DNA from: Paludibacter sp963678465
Lineage (GTDB): Bacteria; Bacteroidota; Bacteroidia; Bacteroidales; Paludibacteraceae
Length of the DNA stretch: 64,000 bases
Direction: 5' to 3'
NCBI GenBank assembly: GCA_963678465.1
Contig: OY782858.1
Location: 1,984,001 to 2,048,000 of the forward strand
The position numbers and the translations under genes were made by a program. Positions 7,651 through 16,177 of the stretch are shown here, in pieces (the first letter of the stretch is position 1; each line of letters begins with the position of its first letter). The notes under the pieces are model-generated. The model saw nothing but the letters and a program-made list of their open reading frames with translations. It did not search any database and was not told the origin of the DNA.

Positions 7651-9993
7651 ATGAGATACTGCATATTATTTTCTTTCTTTTTTGTATTGAATTTTGCTTT
7701 TTCGCAAAATCCGGTATTCAGTGGTTATGTAACTGATAGCAAAACCGGAGAGGCAATCATCGGCGTAAATATTATGGATTTGGAATCGAGAGTTGGTACT
7801 AGTTCAAACAAATTCGGGTTTTTTACATTGAACCTGAAGAAAGATGAAATACATCGTGTTCAGTTTTCGTTTGTGGGTTACGATACAAAAATAATTGATC
7901 TTCAAATAAACAAAGATAAATTATTGATGGTGTCGCTTGATTTTTCGGAGCATAGTTTAAGCGAAATAGTGGTTGTATCGAGAAAAAAATTAGAAGAACG
8001 TGCCGAAACAGGCAAAATGAATATTCCAATTTCTACGATTCGCACGTTGCCCTCGCTCTCGGGTGAAGCCGATATAATGAAAGCCTTTCAACTGATGCCG
8101 GGCGTACAAATGGGTGCTGAAAATACCAACGGTTTGTTTGTGCGCGGCGGCTCGGCAGATCAAAATTTGTTTTTGTTGGATGATGTACCGCTATACAATG
8201 TCAATCATTTGGGTGGTTTTTTTTCGGTGTTCGATCCTTCGATGCTCAAAAGCGTAGACTTGTACAAAGGCGGATTCCCGGCGCGTTATGGCGGGCGCAT
8301 TTCGTCGGTAATGGACATTCGAACCAAAGATGGCAATCTGTACAACCACAAAGGTGAATTTTCGTTGGGTATACTTTCCAGTAAACTTTTTCTCGAAGGT
8401 CCTGTCAAAAGCGGTAAATCGTCTTATGCGCTTTCGGTTCGGTATTGCAATTTCGGTATTTATACATGGTTGTTTAGTAAATTGCAAAACGATGCAGGCA
8501 CATCGGGTTATGATTTTTATGATATCAACCTTAAAACCAATTTCATATTGTCTCCACATAACCGTTTGTTCCTGAATTTCTATTCGGGCGACGATGATAT
8601 CTCTTACAAAGAAACAAATGTAAAAGTAGAAAACTCCAACTATATTTATTCCGGCAATAGCGATATAAAGTGGGGCAATACCAGCAGTAGTGTGCGCTGG
8701 ATGCATTCCGCCGACAACGGTATTTTCAACAATACTACGCTTTCGTTTAGCGGCTATCGGTTTTTCAACGCCATAAAAAGCAGCACAAAAGATACAGATA
8801 CCAACGAAAAAACGAGCGATTCGTTTCAAACACGTTCGGCAATCAAAGATTTGACACTGAAAAATGATGCCGAAATTTCGCTTAACGAACATACTTTTCG
8901 TTTTGGATTAGCAGCTGTAAATCACTTTTTTACGCCAGGAACGGTAGTACAATCACATTCGGGGTCAGATTTGGACAGTACGATTACCAACCCAGTGAAA
9001 ATTATTTATGCGTTCGACTTTTACGGTTACGGTGAATGGGAATATACGTTTTTCAAAAAACTGTCGGTAAATGCCGGCTTCCGAACTGGCTTGTATGCAG
9101 CCACCGGCAAAACTTATCCTGCTTTTGAGCCGAGAGTTGTGTTTAATTATTTGTTTTTGCCCTCGTTTTCGGTCAAAACATCTTATACCAAAATGCATCA
9201 AAATATGCATTTACTTACCAATTCGGATGGAGGTTTGCCAACAGATATCTGGGTGCCTTCCACCAACGTCATAAAGCCCGAAAGCGCAGACCAATTCTCG
9301 CTTGGCTTTGCACATACCGCTAAAAACGATTACGAATTGAGCATTGAGCTTTATACTAAAAAAATGAAAAATTTAATTGACTATAAAGAAGGAATCTTGG
9401 TTTATGACGGTCATCAAGGTTGGGAAAATAAAGTTGAAACTGGTGGCGTGGGCAATGTAAAAGGAATAGAATTTTTACTTCAAAAGAAAAGCGGAAATTT
9501 GACAGGCTGGGTGGCCTACACTTTGTCATCGAACAAACGGAAATTTGAACATCTGAACAATGGTAAAGAGTTTCCATACATTTACGACCAAACACATAAT
9601 TTGTCGCTTACCGGTAATTATAAAATTTCAAAAAGTATGATTTTTTCCGCTGTTTGGATCTACCATTCGGGCAATCATATTACGCTACCTTCGGCAAAAT
9701 ACCAAATTGCAAACTACGATGATAAGGGCAATTTATCTTATTCTGAAGTAGAAATTTATTCCCAAAAAAATGGCTATCGCCTGCCCGATTATCATCGTTT
9801 GGACATAGGGTTAAACCATACCAAACAATTGAAAAAAGGTATACGTAACTGGTCGATAAACATTTTTAATGCCTACAATCGCCAAAATGCTTATTATGTT
9901 TATTATAAGAAAAAGGAAGATGGAACTATCAAATTGTTTCAAAGGAGTTTTTTTCCAGTACTATTAAACTTAAGTTATTCCTATAAATGGTAA
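7651..9993 (+). CDS. TonB-dependent outer-membrane receptor (module 2)
   Basis: A 780-residue receptor: signal peptide (about 1-19), carboxypeptidase-regulatory-like domain (about 23-105; SGYVTDSKTGEAIIGVNI), plug domain with LFVRGGSADQNLFLLDDVPL and GFPARYGGRISSVMDIRTKD (about 165-230), then a long barrel ending in SYSYKW with a terminal aromatic residue. It is a TonB-energised importer with unknown substrate, encoded right after its DUF4249 partner. It resembles the receptor of module 1 in layout and plug motifs but differs through most of the barrel loops, which argues for a different ligand. Confidence 0.92.
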   Translation: MRYCILFSFFFVLNFAFSQNPVFSGYVTDSKTGEAIIGVNIMDLESRVGTSSNKFGFFTLNLKKDEIHRVQFSFVGYDTKIIDLQINKDKLLMVSLDFSEHSLSEIVVVSRKKLEERAETGKMNIPISTIRTLPSLSGEADIMKAFQLMPGVQMGAENTNGLFVRGGSADQNLFLLDDVPLYNVNHLGGFFSVFDPSMLKSVDLYKGGFPARYGGRISSVMDIRTKDGNLYNHKGEFSLGILSSKLFLEGPVKSGKSSYALSVRYCNFGIYTWLFSKLQNDAGTSGYDFYDINLKTNFILSPHNRLFLNFYSGDDDISYKETNVKVENSNYIYSGNSDIKWGNTSSSVRWMHSADNGIFNNTTLSFSGYRFFNAIKSSTKDTDTNEKTSDSFQTRSAIKDLTLKNDAEISLNEHTFRFGLAAVNHFFTPGTVVQSHSGSDLDSTITNPVKIIYAFDFYGYGEWEYTFFKKLSVNAGFRTGLYAATGKTYPAFEPRVVFNYLFLPSFSVKTSYTKMHQNMHLLTNSDGGLPTDIWVPSTNVIKPESADQFSLGFAHTAKNDYELSIELYTKKMKNLIDYKEGILVYDGHQGWENKVETGGVGNVKGIEFLLQKKSGNLTGWVAYTLSSNKRKFEHLNNGKEFPYIYDQTHNLSLTGNYKISKSMIFSAVWIYHSGNHITLPSAKYQIANYDDKGNLSYSEVEIYSQKNGYRLPDYHRLDIGLNHTKQLKKGIRNWSINIFNAYNRQNAYYVYYKKKEDGTIKLFQRSFFPVLLNLSYSYKW

Positions 9994-9999
9994 CCAGAC

Positions 10000-10025
10000 T
10001 TCCCCTCGTTTGCAACGAAGGGGAA
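10000..10025 (+). terminator. Hairpin downstream of receptor 2
   Basis: TTCCCCTCGTT pairs with AACGAAGGGGAA (one bulged base) 7 bases after the stop of the receptor. A second small hairpin (GTTGA/TCAAC, 10029-10044) follows, then an A-rich run. This is a likely transcript end, possibly working on either strand. Confidence 0.5.
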
Positions 10026-10223
10026 ATGGTTGAGCGTTTTCAACGCAAAAAAGATAGTTTTGTAAATAAAAACCGGAATGTATCATCGAAGGATTACATA
10101 TCTCTTTGTTATAAACAAATAACAAGAAATTCCTTGTTGCAAAGGAGGGAGAGTTTGATTTCACAATTTTTTTGTTGACTAAAAAACAATAATTACAGTA
10201 GGATATTAATAAAAGAATTCTGT

Positions 10224-10231
10224 TATATTTG
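10224..10231 (+). promoter_or_regulatory. -7 promoter element TATATTTG
   Basis: An exact match to the Bacteroidetes -7 consensus TAnnTTTG, 27 bases before the ATG at 10259. No good -33 TTG is visible. Confidence 0.5.
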
Positions 10232-10258
10232 TAAAAAAAACAATTAAATTATCGGCCT

Positions 10259-10624
10259 ATGAAATCTCTGAATTTAACGAAAGTATATTTTTTCGCAGCG
10301 CTTATTCTGATGTTGATCATCGGTTCCAACTTTTCGGTTTACGGTCAAATAAGGACAAGCGGTTTCACTTCCGAGCAAATAGCGTTGCTTCAACCGGAAA
10401 TGACAAAATCAGAAGTAAAAAGGATATTAAGAGAACCCTACAAAATGTCTTTTAACACGAATGAGAAACAGGAACTTGTTGAAGATTGGTACTACAAAAC
10501 ATCAGTATATATCGAAAAATGGTATGTAATCACCTATCAATGCGTCTTTGTGAATGGAAAACTAAAATCGCTGATTCAGAAAGAATCGCCTTTTGATATT
10601 AAAAGTGTTGAGCTTGTGGATTAG
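10259..10624 (+). CDS. Small secreted BamE/SmpA-like protein
   Basis: A 121-residue protein with an N-terminal hydrophobic signal (about residues 9-30, ending VYGQ). The mature part contains LQPEMTKSEVKRILREPY, the pattern of the BamE/SmpA-OmlA fold (Gly/Glu-Met-Thr-x-x-Glu-Val-x-x-x-Leu-Gly-x-Pro), followed by a Trp-Tyr beta segment and a Val-Asn-Gly-Lys-Leu turn. This fold occurs in outer-membrane assembly helpers but also in many small periplasmic proteins of unknown role. It lacks a lipobox Cys, so it is probably soluble in the periplasm. It stands alone after the TonB modules with its own promoter. Fold assignment is moderate; function is unknown. Confidence 0.65.
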   Translation: MKSLNLTKVYFFAALILMLIIGSNFSVYGQIRTSGFTSEQIALLQPEMTKSEVKRILREPYKMSFNTNEKQELVEDWYYKTSVYIEKWYVITYQCVFVNGKLKSLIQKESPFDIKSVELVD

Positions 10625-10682
10625 CTGCATCCTCTCGAATGTTCGGTTGTATGGCAGGATGATAACCCTACGGGGAACTGGG

Positions 10683-10809
10683 TTTCGGGAGGGAAAGGCG
10701 CAGGCAAAGGCAAAGGTTTCCTGTCTGAAGTCAAAAGTCTAAGGTATAAAGTATAGAAACAATCCACAATTCACTGCTTCAAATAGTCTTTTGTCTTTGT
10801 TCTTTGTTT
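10683..10809 (+). repeat. Composite low-complexity repeat, copy C
   Basis: The third copy of the composite found at 4484-4840: TTTCGGGAGGGAAAGG, GTCTGAAGTC and GTCTAAGG tracts, a degenerate ATTCAC segment, CTGCTTCAAATAG, then three heptamers (10787-10808). It lies 58 bases after the stop of the BamE-like gene. Confidence 0.8.
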
Positions 10810-10913
10810 CCAACTCTTGATTCGCTTTATAGACAAGCAACAATAAACCCCTCGAAAAGTAAAAAAAATTGATAAGCGTCATCGCGTGTACACTACAAAT
10901 CTGATTTTTTTTA

Positions 10914-10921
10914 TTATGTTT
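10914..10921 (+). promoter_or_regulatory. -7 promoter element TATGTTTG
   Basis: An exact TAnnTTTG match in the 393-base gene-free gap before the DUF4153 gene. If used, the transcript leader of about 90 bases would contain the whole heptamer array at 10951-10999. Confidence 0.45.
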
Positions 10922-10950
10922 GTACGTTGATTCTCAATTCGTGCCATCTT

Positions 10951-10999
10951 ATCTTTTGTCTTTATTCTTTTGTCTTTGTTCTTTTGTCTTTATTCTTTG
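10951..10999 (+). repeat. Heptanucleotide array, 7 units
   Basis: Seven 7-base units (TCTTTTG, TCTTTAT, TCTTTTG, TCTTTGT, TCTTTTG, TCTTTAT, TCTTTGT), ending 18 bases before the ATG at 11018. It has the same unit and the same place relative to a start codon as the array at 1999-2075. Confidence 0.9.
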
Positions 11000-11017
11000 T
11001 TCTAAAAATTCAAACAG

Positions 11018-12748
11018 ATGAAAAAAATATCAATCAAAGATTGGGGCAAACGCATCAGCATTATGCTTTCGCGTTTCAGTTTTCCTGTCATTTTCGTTCT
11101 TGGTTTATCGCTTTTGTTTTTTACCGAAATCAATCGCGAGGATGCCGATATCTCCGATCGTCTATGGATTTTTTTCAGTCTCGGCATTCCACTTAGCCTT
11201 TGTGTTTCATTGTTCTCCGAAGGACTTCAGCGCAAATGGTTAGGCATTCTCTTCAATATTATCGCTGCCGCCCTGCTCGGCTTTTATGCCTGTTTATTGC
11301 CCGAAAAACCTCTCTTGTTTCATCTTTATCAGATATTCAGTCTGGGGATAGTGTTTGTATTGAGTGCTTTCACGGTTTCTTTCTTTCATAAAAACAACGA
11401 AATATCGTTTTGGGAATTTTCAAAAACAAGTGTTCTACAACTCATCATCACCGGAATTTTTTCATTGGTTTTAATGCTTGGCCTCAGCCTTGCCATTTTA
11501 TCATTGCAGCAATTGTTCAAAATCAATATTCACGATGATGTGTACGAAAACCTGGCAACCATTTGCTTTGCCATTTTTGCTCCTTTGTATTTTCTGTCCA
11601 ATGTGCCTACCGAGGCCGAAAAACGCAGGCAGGAATATAAATTCGATAAATTTCTGAAGATACTTGGCTTGTATATTTTACTCCCTATCCTGGCAGTTTA
11701 CACTGTTATTCTTTATGTATATCTTATTCAGATTGTTGTAAAATGGGAATTACCAATAGGCTGGGTCACATGGCTGGTTTCGGTGCTTGCTTTGGGCGGA
11801 TTCATTACCATGCTGATACAATATCCCTTGCGTTTGGAGGCAAATAAAACGGCTGTCATTTTCGCCAGGTTCTTTCCGGTGGTTTTGTTCCCGCTGTTGA
11901 TTTTAATGACAGTCGGTATCTCCCGGCGTTTCGACGATTACGGTCTCACCATCAACCGCGGATATGTATTTCTGTTGAATTTCTGGCTCTACGGCATAAG
12001 TATCTATTTGTTCGTCACGCAATCCAACCGTTTAAAATGGATCATTGTTTCCTTTGCGGTCGTTGCTTTACTATCGGCCATTGGTCCATGGAGCATAATG
12101 AATGTTACCCGAAGAAATATGCTGAACGAGATTGAATATCTGCTAACCACCAATCATTACCTGAAAGATGGCAAGGTTATCGGCAAAACAGAAGCTTCGA
12201 AAATAAAACCCGATAAAAAAGCGGGGGAAAGGCTGACTGCTAAAATAGATTATCTTGTGAGTCACTACGGGATAGCCTCCATGCAGGGGTTTTTCACCGA
12301 AGAGCTGGAAGGAAGAAGCTATGCTGTTTTCAACCGACTGGGGATAGAATACGACGAAAATATTTTTAAAAGAAACAATTATATCTATGCCGGACGGCAA
12401 CAAAAAAGTGAGAGCATAAACATTGCATCATACAAAGTGATGCTAAAGATAAATAAGCAATACAATTCGGATGTGTTTTTCGACGACAGCACCTACCATG
12501 TTGAATACGACGAGAATAAACTAAAAGTTTTTCGTAAGACTGAAAAGAAAGCTTACCTGGAGATTCCATTGAAACAGAAATTAGAATATTTTGCTGCCAA
12601 CGAAGACACTCAGGAATATCCTACAAAAGATATGATCATAGCAGGTGAAAACTATAAACTGATGATTGATTTTCTGGGCGGACAGTTCAACTCATCTACC
12701 GGCGAAATATCCTTCAATCAACTGGAAGCATCCCTTTTTCTGAAATAA
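11018..12748 (+). CDS. DUF4153 integral membrane protein
   Basis: A 576-residue inner-membrane protein. About ten to twelve hydrophobic segments fill residues 18-375 (for example FPVIFVLGLSLLFF, GIFSLVLMLGLSLAIL, IIVSFAVVALLSAIGPW). A soluble C-terminal part (about 375-576) is rich in Lys, Tyr and Glu. Layout and length fit the DUF4153 family, common in Bacteroidetes and of unknown function. It stands alone. A heptamer array lies in its leader, and the foldback element starts 9 bases beyond its stop. No catalytic motif is seen. Confidence 0.75.
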   Translation: MKKISIKDWGKRISIMLSRFSFPVIFVLGLSLLFFTEINREDADISDRLWIFFSLGIPLSLCVSLFSEGLQRKWLGILFNIIAAALLGFYACLLPEKPLLFHLYQIFSLGIVFVLSAFTVSFFHKNNEISFWEFSKTSVLQLIITGIFSLVLMLGLSLAILSLQQLFKINIHDDVYENLATICFAIFAPLYFLSNVPTEAEKRRQEYKFDKFLKILGLYILLPILAVYTVILYVYLIQIVVKWELPIGWVTWLVSVLALGGFITMLIQYPLRLEANKTAVIFARFFPVVLFPLLILMTVGISRRFDDYGLTINRGYVFLLNFWLYGISIYLFVTQSNRLKWIIVSFAVVALLSAIGPWSIMNVTRRNMLNEIEYLLTTNHYLKDGKVIGKTEASKIKPDKKAGERLTAKIDYLVSHYGIASMQGFFTEELEGRSYAVFNRLGIEYDENIFKRNNYIYAGRQQKSESINIASYKVMLKINKQYNSDVFFDDSTYHVEYDENKLKVFRKTEKKAYLEIPLKQKLEYFAANEDTQEYPTKDMIIAGENYKLMIDFLGGQFNSSTGEISFNQLEASLFLK

Positions 12749-13219
12749 CATTTTTTTCTAAGCACATGACAAAAAAAACAGGAACGCGGATAAAGCGGAT
12801 GAAGCTGATAGTAGCTGATTTATTGTAATCTATTCAACGGATTTAGTTCTGATTTTATTTACTTCGTAAATGATGGATGATAGGTCAGAATTGAAAATCA
12901 GCTGACTTCACTTGTGAAGTCTAAATCTATTATTAAATCCATTCCCGATAGATATTGGGATTCAACCGTAAAAATCAGCTTCATCCGCCTTATCCGCGTT
13001 CCTATTTCTACTAATCATTATTGAAATATAATTTTCGTCATGTACTAAACATTTTTTTATCATCAATTGAAGTATTTATATAGCATAACAAATTGCGCAA
13101 CTTGTAATTTTACGTTACTGTAATCGTTTGCATAAAAATTTAAACAGAAAAACAGAGGAGTTATTTGTAGTCCGTGTTTTTTATGCGTTCTTTGTCCATC
13201 AATCAATTATCTCAATGCC
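12749..13219. other. 471-base gap before GH13 gene
   Basis: Mostly the foldback element. The remaining 160 bases (13059-13219) are AT-rich leader sequence for the GH13 gene. I see no convincing TAnnTTTG promoter; GTAATCGTTTGC near 13120-13131 is the nearest but has extra spacing. Confidence 0.5.
12758..13047 (+). mobile_element. MITE-like foldback element, copy 2, with target duplication
   Basis: A 290-base non-coding element homologous to 819-1090 and in the same orientation. It is bounded on both sides by the identical 11-mer AACATTTTTTT (12747-12757 and 13048-13058), a probable target-site duplication. Outer arms 12781-12809 and 12974-13002 are inverted repeats of 29 bases with one mismatch. 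The inner stem 12843-12852/12885-12894 is fully paired, and one C-G pair of copy 1 is replaced by T-A here. GACTTCAC-TT-GTGAAGTC recurs at 12904-12921. It encodes no protein. Confidence 0.78.
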
Positions 13220-15586
13220 ATGAAACTAAAAAAACTTTTTTTCCCTGCCTTGCTACTGTTGGTGGCTTGTCAGCCCAGGCTAAATGTTCCGGCCATAAGC
13301 GACGATAACAAAAACCTCAATTCGCTGAGCACGCTCGAAATAGGTGAAAACAAACTTTACATGCAGGATTATATAATGACGCCTGCCGATATTGACTCGG
13401 TAACTTCAGGTTCCAACGCATTATCTATTACGCTCTCCACGGACAAAAAGATAGCAACACTTACCGTTAATCCTGAATTAGAGCAATTTGTAGACCTGAA
13501 AATCTGGAAAGCCGGCATAGCCTATTCGCTGCCTTGCCGCAAAACCGATAAAATTGATTACACTTTCAGCTTCGACCCACAGGGGAAAAGCTATAAAAAA
13601 GTGCAGATAGCCGGACAAATGAACGACTGGACTCCGGCACGCACACCCGATTTACAACTCAATGAAAACGGACGGTTCGAAGTAACTTTGAATCTCAGTC
13701 CCGGCACTTATTTGTACCAAATGCTGATAGATGGCGAGCAAAACCACGATGCATCCAATCCCGATAAAGTGGACAATGGTTTTGGAAAATACAATTCTAT
13801 TTTACAAATCCCCGGCAAAAACAAGGATTTCCCTGTGCTGCTTACCGACGATTTTTCGAAACACGATATCACGCTGACAACACAGAATAAGGTTACAGAT
13901 GTATTTGTTTACTGGCAAAACCATCTGCTGCCCGCCAGCTTCGTTCAGGTAGAAGAAGGGAAAATAGTGCTTGAAATTCCGGATGAAGCAAAAAAACTAT
14001 CCCGTTCGTTTATAAGAGTATGGGCAAGCAACGAATATGGAGTAAGCAACGATATTCTTATTCCGCTCCAAAAAGGCGAGGTACTTACAAAAGCCGAAGA
14101 AATTACGCGCACCGACAAACATGCTCAGATCATGTATTTTATGTTGGTGGATAGATTTATGAACGGCGACAAAACAAACGATAAACCGCTTAACCGACCG
14201 GATGTAAACCCAAAAGTGGACTATTGGGGCGGCGACCTTGCCGGATTGCAACAAAAAATAAACGATGGCTACTTCGAAACTTTAGGTTTCAATACTTTAT
14301 GGATTTCGCCCCTCAACCAAAACCCTACCGAGCCTTATGGTTGGTACGAACCGATGAAAACAAAATTCTCGGGCTACCACGGCTATTGGCCCATATCTTC
14401 TTCGAAAGTAGATTTTCGTTTCGGTACAAACGATGAATTCAAAAAACTCGTGGCCGATGCACATACAAAGGACATGAACGTATTGCTCGATTATGTGGCA
14501 CATCATGTACACAACGAACATCCATTTTACAAACAGCATCCCGAGTGGGCAACTTCGCTTTATTTGCCCGATGGCAGTTTAAATACCGAACGTTGGGACG
14601 ACCAGCGCCTTACCACCTGGTTCGACACTTTTATGCCCACACTCGATTTATCGAATCCAAAAGTGGTGGACATGATGTCCGACTCTGCACTGTTCTGGTT
14701 GCGCGAATTCGATCTTGACGGTTTCCGCCACGACGCCTGCAAACACATTACCGAAGAATTCTGGCGCGAACTTACCTATAAAATGAAGAAAAACTTCAGG
14801 GAAAAAGACCTTTACCAGATAGGTGAGACTTACGGAAGTCCTAAACTGATTGCAAGTTATCTGACTACCGGCATGCTCAACGGTCAGTTCGACTTTAATC
14901 TATACGATATTGCCAATACTACCTTTGCCGGAGTGGGCGGCGGCGATTTGCAACGCGTACAGAGTGTATTAAATTCGAGCTTTTACAGCTATGGTTATCA
15001 CAACCTGATGGGATATATTTCGGGCAATCACGACAAACCCCGGTTTATGGCTTATGCTTCGGGCGATTTAAAATTCGGCGAGGATGCCAAAGCAGCAGGA
15101 TGGCAACGCGAAATAGGCATTACCGATTCTACAGCTTACGATAAGTTTGCCTTGTTTCATACCTTCAACCTCACTATTCCGGGAATTCCGGTGCTGTATT
15201 ATGGCGACGAAATAGGCCTGACAGGTGGAAATGATCCCGACTGCCGCCGCATGATGAAGTTCGACGGGCTGAATAAGCGCGAAAGCAAATTAAGAGATCA
15301 GGTATCTACGCTGGCTCATCTGCGCAAAAACAATCCGGTATTTATGTATGGCGATTTTATAAATATTAAAACTACTGCCGACACCTGGGTATATGCCCGA
15401 AAATATTTTTGCAAAGAAGCCATAGTGTTTATTAATAATTCAGCCGAAAGCCGTACCTTTGAAGTGGAATTGCCCGAAGCACTGAAAGCAAAACGACTGA
15501 AAGCTACTTTTGATCATAAATTTGTAAAAGTAGATCAAAAAATGAAGATCACTTTGCCGGCTTACAGCGCTGAAGTTTTGATGTAG
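13220..15586 (+). CDS. GH13 alpha-amylase family lipoprotein with starch-binding-like domain
   Basis: A 788-residue lipoprotein (lipobox LVAC, Cys at about 16). Residues about 130-200 form a CBM48/AMPK-like module (VQIAGQMNDWTP ... GTYLYQMLIDG). The GH13 barrel spans about 300-710, with catalytic Asp505 in DGFRHDA, acid/base Glu536 in QIGETYG and Asp605 in GNHDKP, all intact, then a C-terminal beta domain. It should hydrolyse alpha-1,4-glucans or maltodextrins outside the cytoplasm, anchored to a membrane. There is no SusC/SusD partner nearby, so it is not in an obvious polysaccharide locus. The DMP19-like gene follows after 33 bases and may be co-transcribed. Exact specificity (alpha-amylase or neopullulanase/cyclomaltodextrinase type) cannot be read from motifs. 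Confidence 0.9.
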   Translation: MKLKKLFFPALLLLVACQPRLNVPAISDDNKNLNSLSTLEIGENKLYMQDYIMTPADIDSVTSGSNALSITLSTDKKIATLTVNPELEQFVDLKIWKAGIAYSLPCRKTDKIDYTFSFDPQGKSYKKVQIAGQMNDWTPARTPDLQLNENGRFEVTLNLSPGTYLYQMLIDGEQNHDASNPDKVDNGFGKYNSILQIPGKNKDFPVLLTDDFSKHDITLTTQNKVTDVFVYWQNHLLPASFVQVEEGKIVLEIPDEAKKLSRSFIRVWASNEYGVSNDILIPLQKGEVLTKAEEITRTDKHAQIMYFMLVDRFMNGDKTNDKPLNRPDVNPKVDYWGGDLAGLQQKINDGYFETLGFNTLWISPLNQNPTEPYGWYEPMKTKFSGYHGYWPISSSKVDFRFGTNDEFKKLVADAHTKDMNVLLDYVAHHVHNEHPFYKQHPEWATSLYLPDGSLNTERWDDQRLTTWFDTFMPTLDLSNPKVVDMMSDSALFWLREFDLDGFRHDACKHITEEFWRELTYKMKKNFREKDLYQIGETYGSPKLIASYLTTGMLNGQFDFNLYDIANTTFAGVGGGDLQRVQSVLNSSFYSYGYHNLMGYISGNHDKPRFMAYASGDLKFGEDAKAAGWQREIGITDSTAYDKFALFHTFNLTIPGIPVLYYGDEIGLTGGNDPDCRRMMKFDGLNKRESKLRDQVSTLAHLRKNNPVFMYGDFINIKTTADTWVYARKYFCKEAIVFINNSAESRTFEVELPEALKAKRLKATFDHKFVKVDQKMKITLPAYSAEVLM

Positions 15587-15619
15587 TACAGGAAATTTCT
15601 AAACAAAAAACAACAAAGA

Positions 15620-16120
15620 ATGATTCAAATAAAAGACAGCGACTTAGCTCAGGCAGCCGAACAAGGCATGGACGAATTTTTGCAGGTATTTATCGATGCC
15701 TATCTGGAGGCAATTGATGGAAAACTAAGTGCAGAAAACATGTCGAAACTGAACGGTTCGCAACACAGCTTACTGGCCTGGCACTTTTTCAGCACCGAAA
15801 TGCGCGAAGGAGGTTTTGTGCAGTTGATACAGAATGGTTATGGCGCTTATATTTTCGACAATCCTTTTGCCAAAGTCATGAAGCAGTTTGGAGCCGTGGA
15901 GCTGGGTAAACTCATTTACAAAGCCAAAGATATTTACGACCCGAACAAAAAAGAGCTGGAACGCGAAACTACTGAGGAAGAATTCAACGCCATGTATGTA
16001 GATTTTGAAGTGTTTGATGAGTTGGAGGAAATGTATTTCGACATGGAAGAACAACAAACATCGCTCATTGCAGCCTATGTGGACGAACATATTGAAGACT
16101 TTGCGGAAATAGTAAAATAA
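15620..16120 (+). CDS. DMP19 / DUF4375 family protein
   Basis: A 166-residue acidic cytoplasmic protein without signal or membrane segment. It contains the DMP19-like block LAWHFFSTEMREGGFVQLIQ (about 52-71), with the aromatic-rich Gly-Gly-Phe-x-Gln-x-x-x-Asn-Gly turn, and a highly acidic C-terminus. The family is widespread but has no agreed function; an early member was studied as a DNA-mimic protein. It lies 33 bases after the GH13 gene on the same strand and before a strong bidirectional terminator. Confidence 0.75.
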   Translation: MIQIKDSDLAQAAEQGMDEFLQVFIDAYLEAIDGKLSAENMSKLNGSQHSLLAWHFFSTEMREGGFVQLIQNGYGAYIFDNPFAKVMKQFGAVELGKLIYKAKDIYDPNKKELERETTEEEFNAMYVDFEVFDELEEMYFDMEEQQTSLIAAYVDEHIEDFAEIVK

Positions 16121-16137
16121 GAACTAGTATAATATTG

Positions 16138-16174
16138 AAAAGGGTTTTGTGAATCAATCACAAAACCCTTTTTT
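16138..16174. terminator. Bidirectional intrinsic terminator
   Basis: AAAGGGTTTTGTGA and TCACAAAACCCTTTTTT form a 14-bp perfect stem with a five-base loop. It has a T-run on one side and an A-run on the other, placed between the convergent DMP19-like and kdsB genes. Confidence 0.9.
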
Positions 16175-16177
16175 CTT

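Noticed and set aside
8191..8892. Minus-strand 233-codon open frame inside the second TonB receptor
   Set aside because: It lies wholly inside a well-supported receptor gene, has no signal or domain, and its composition is that of an antisense shadow.
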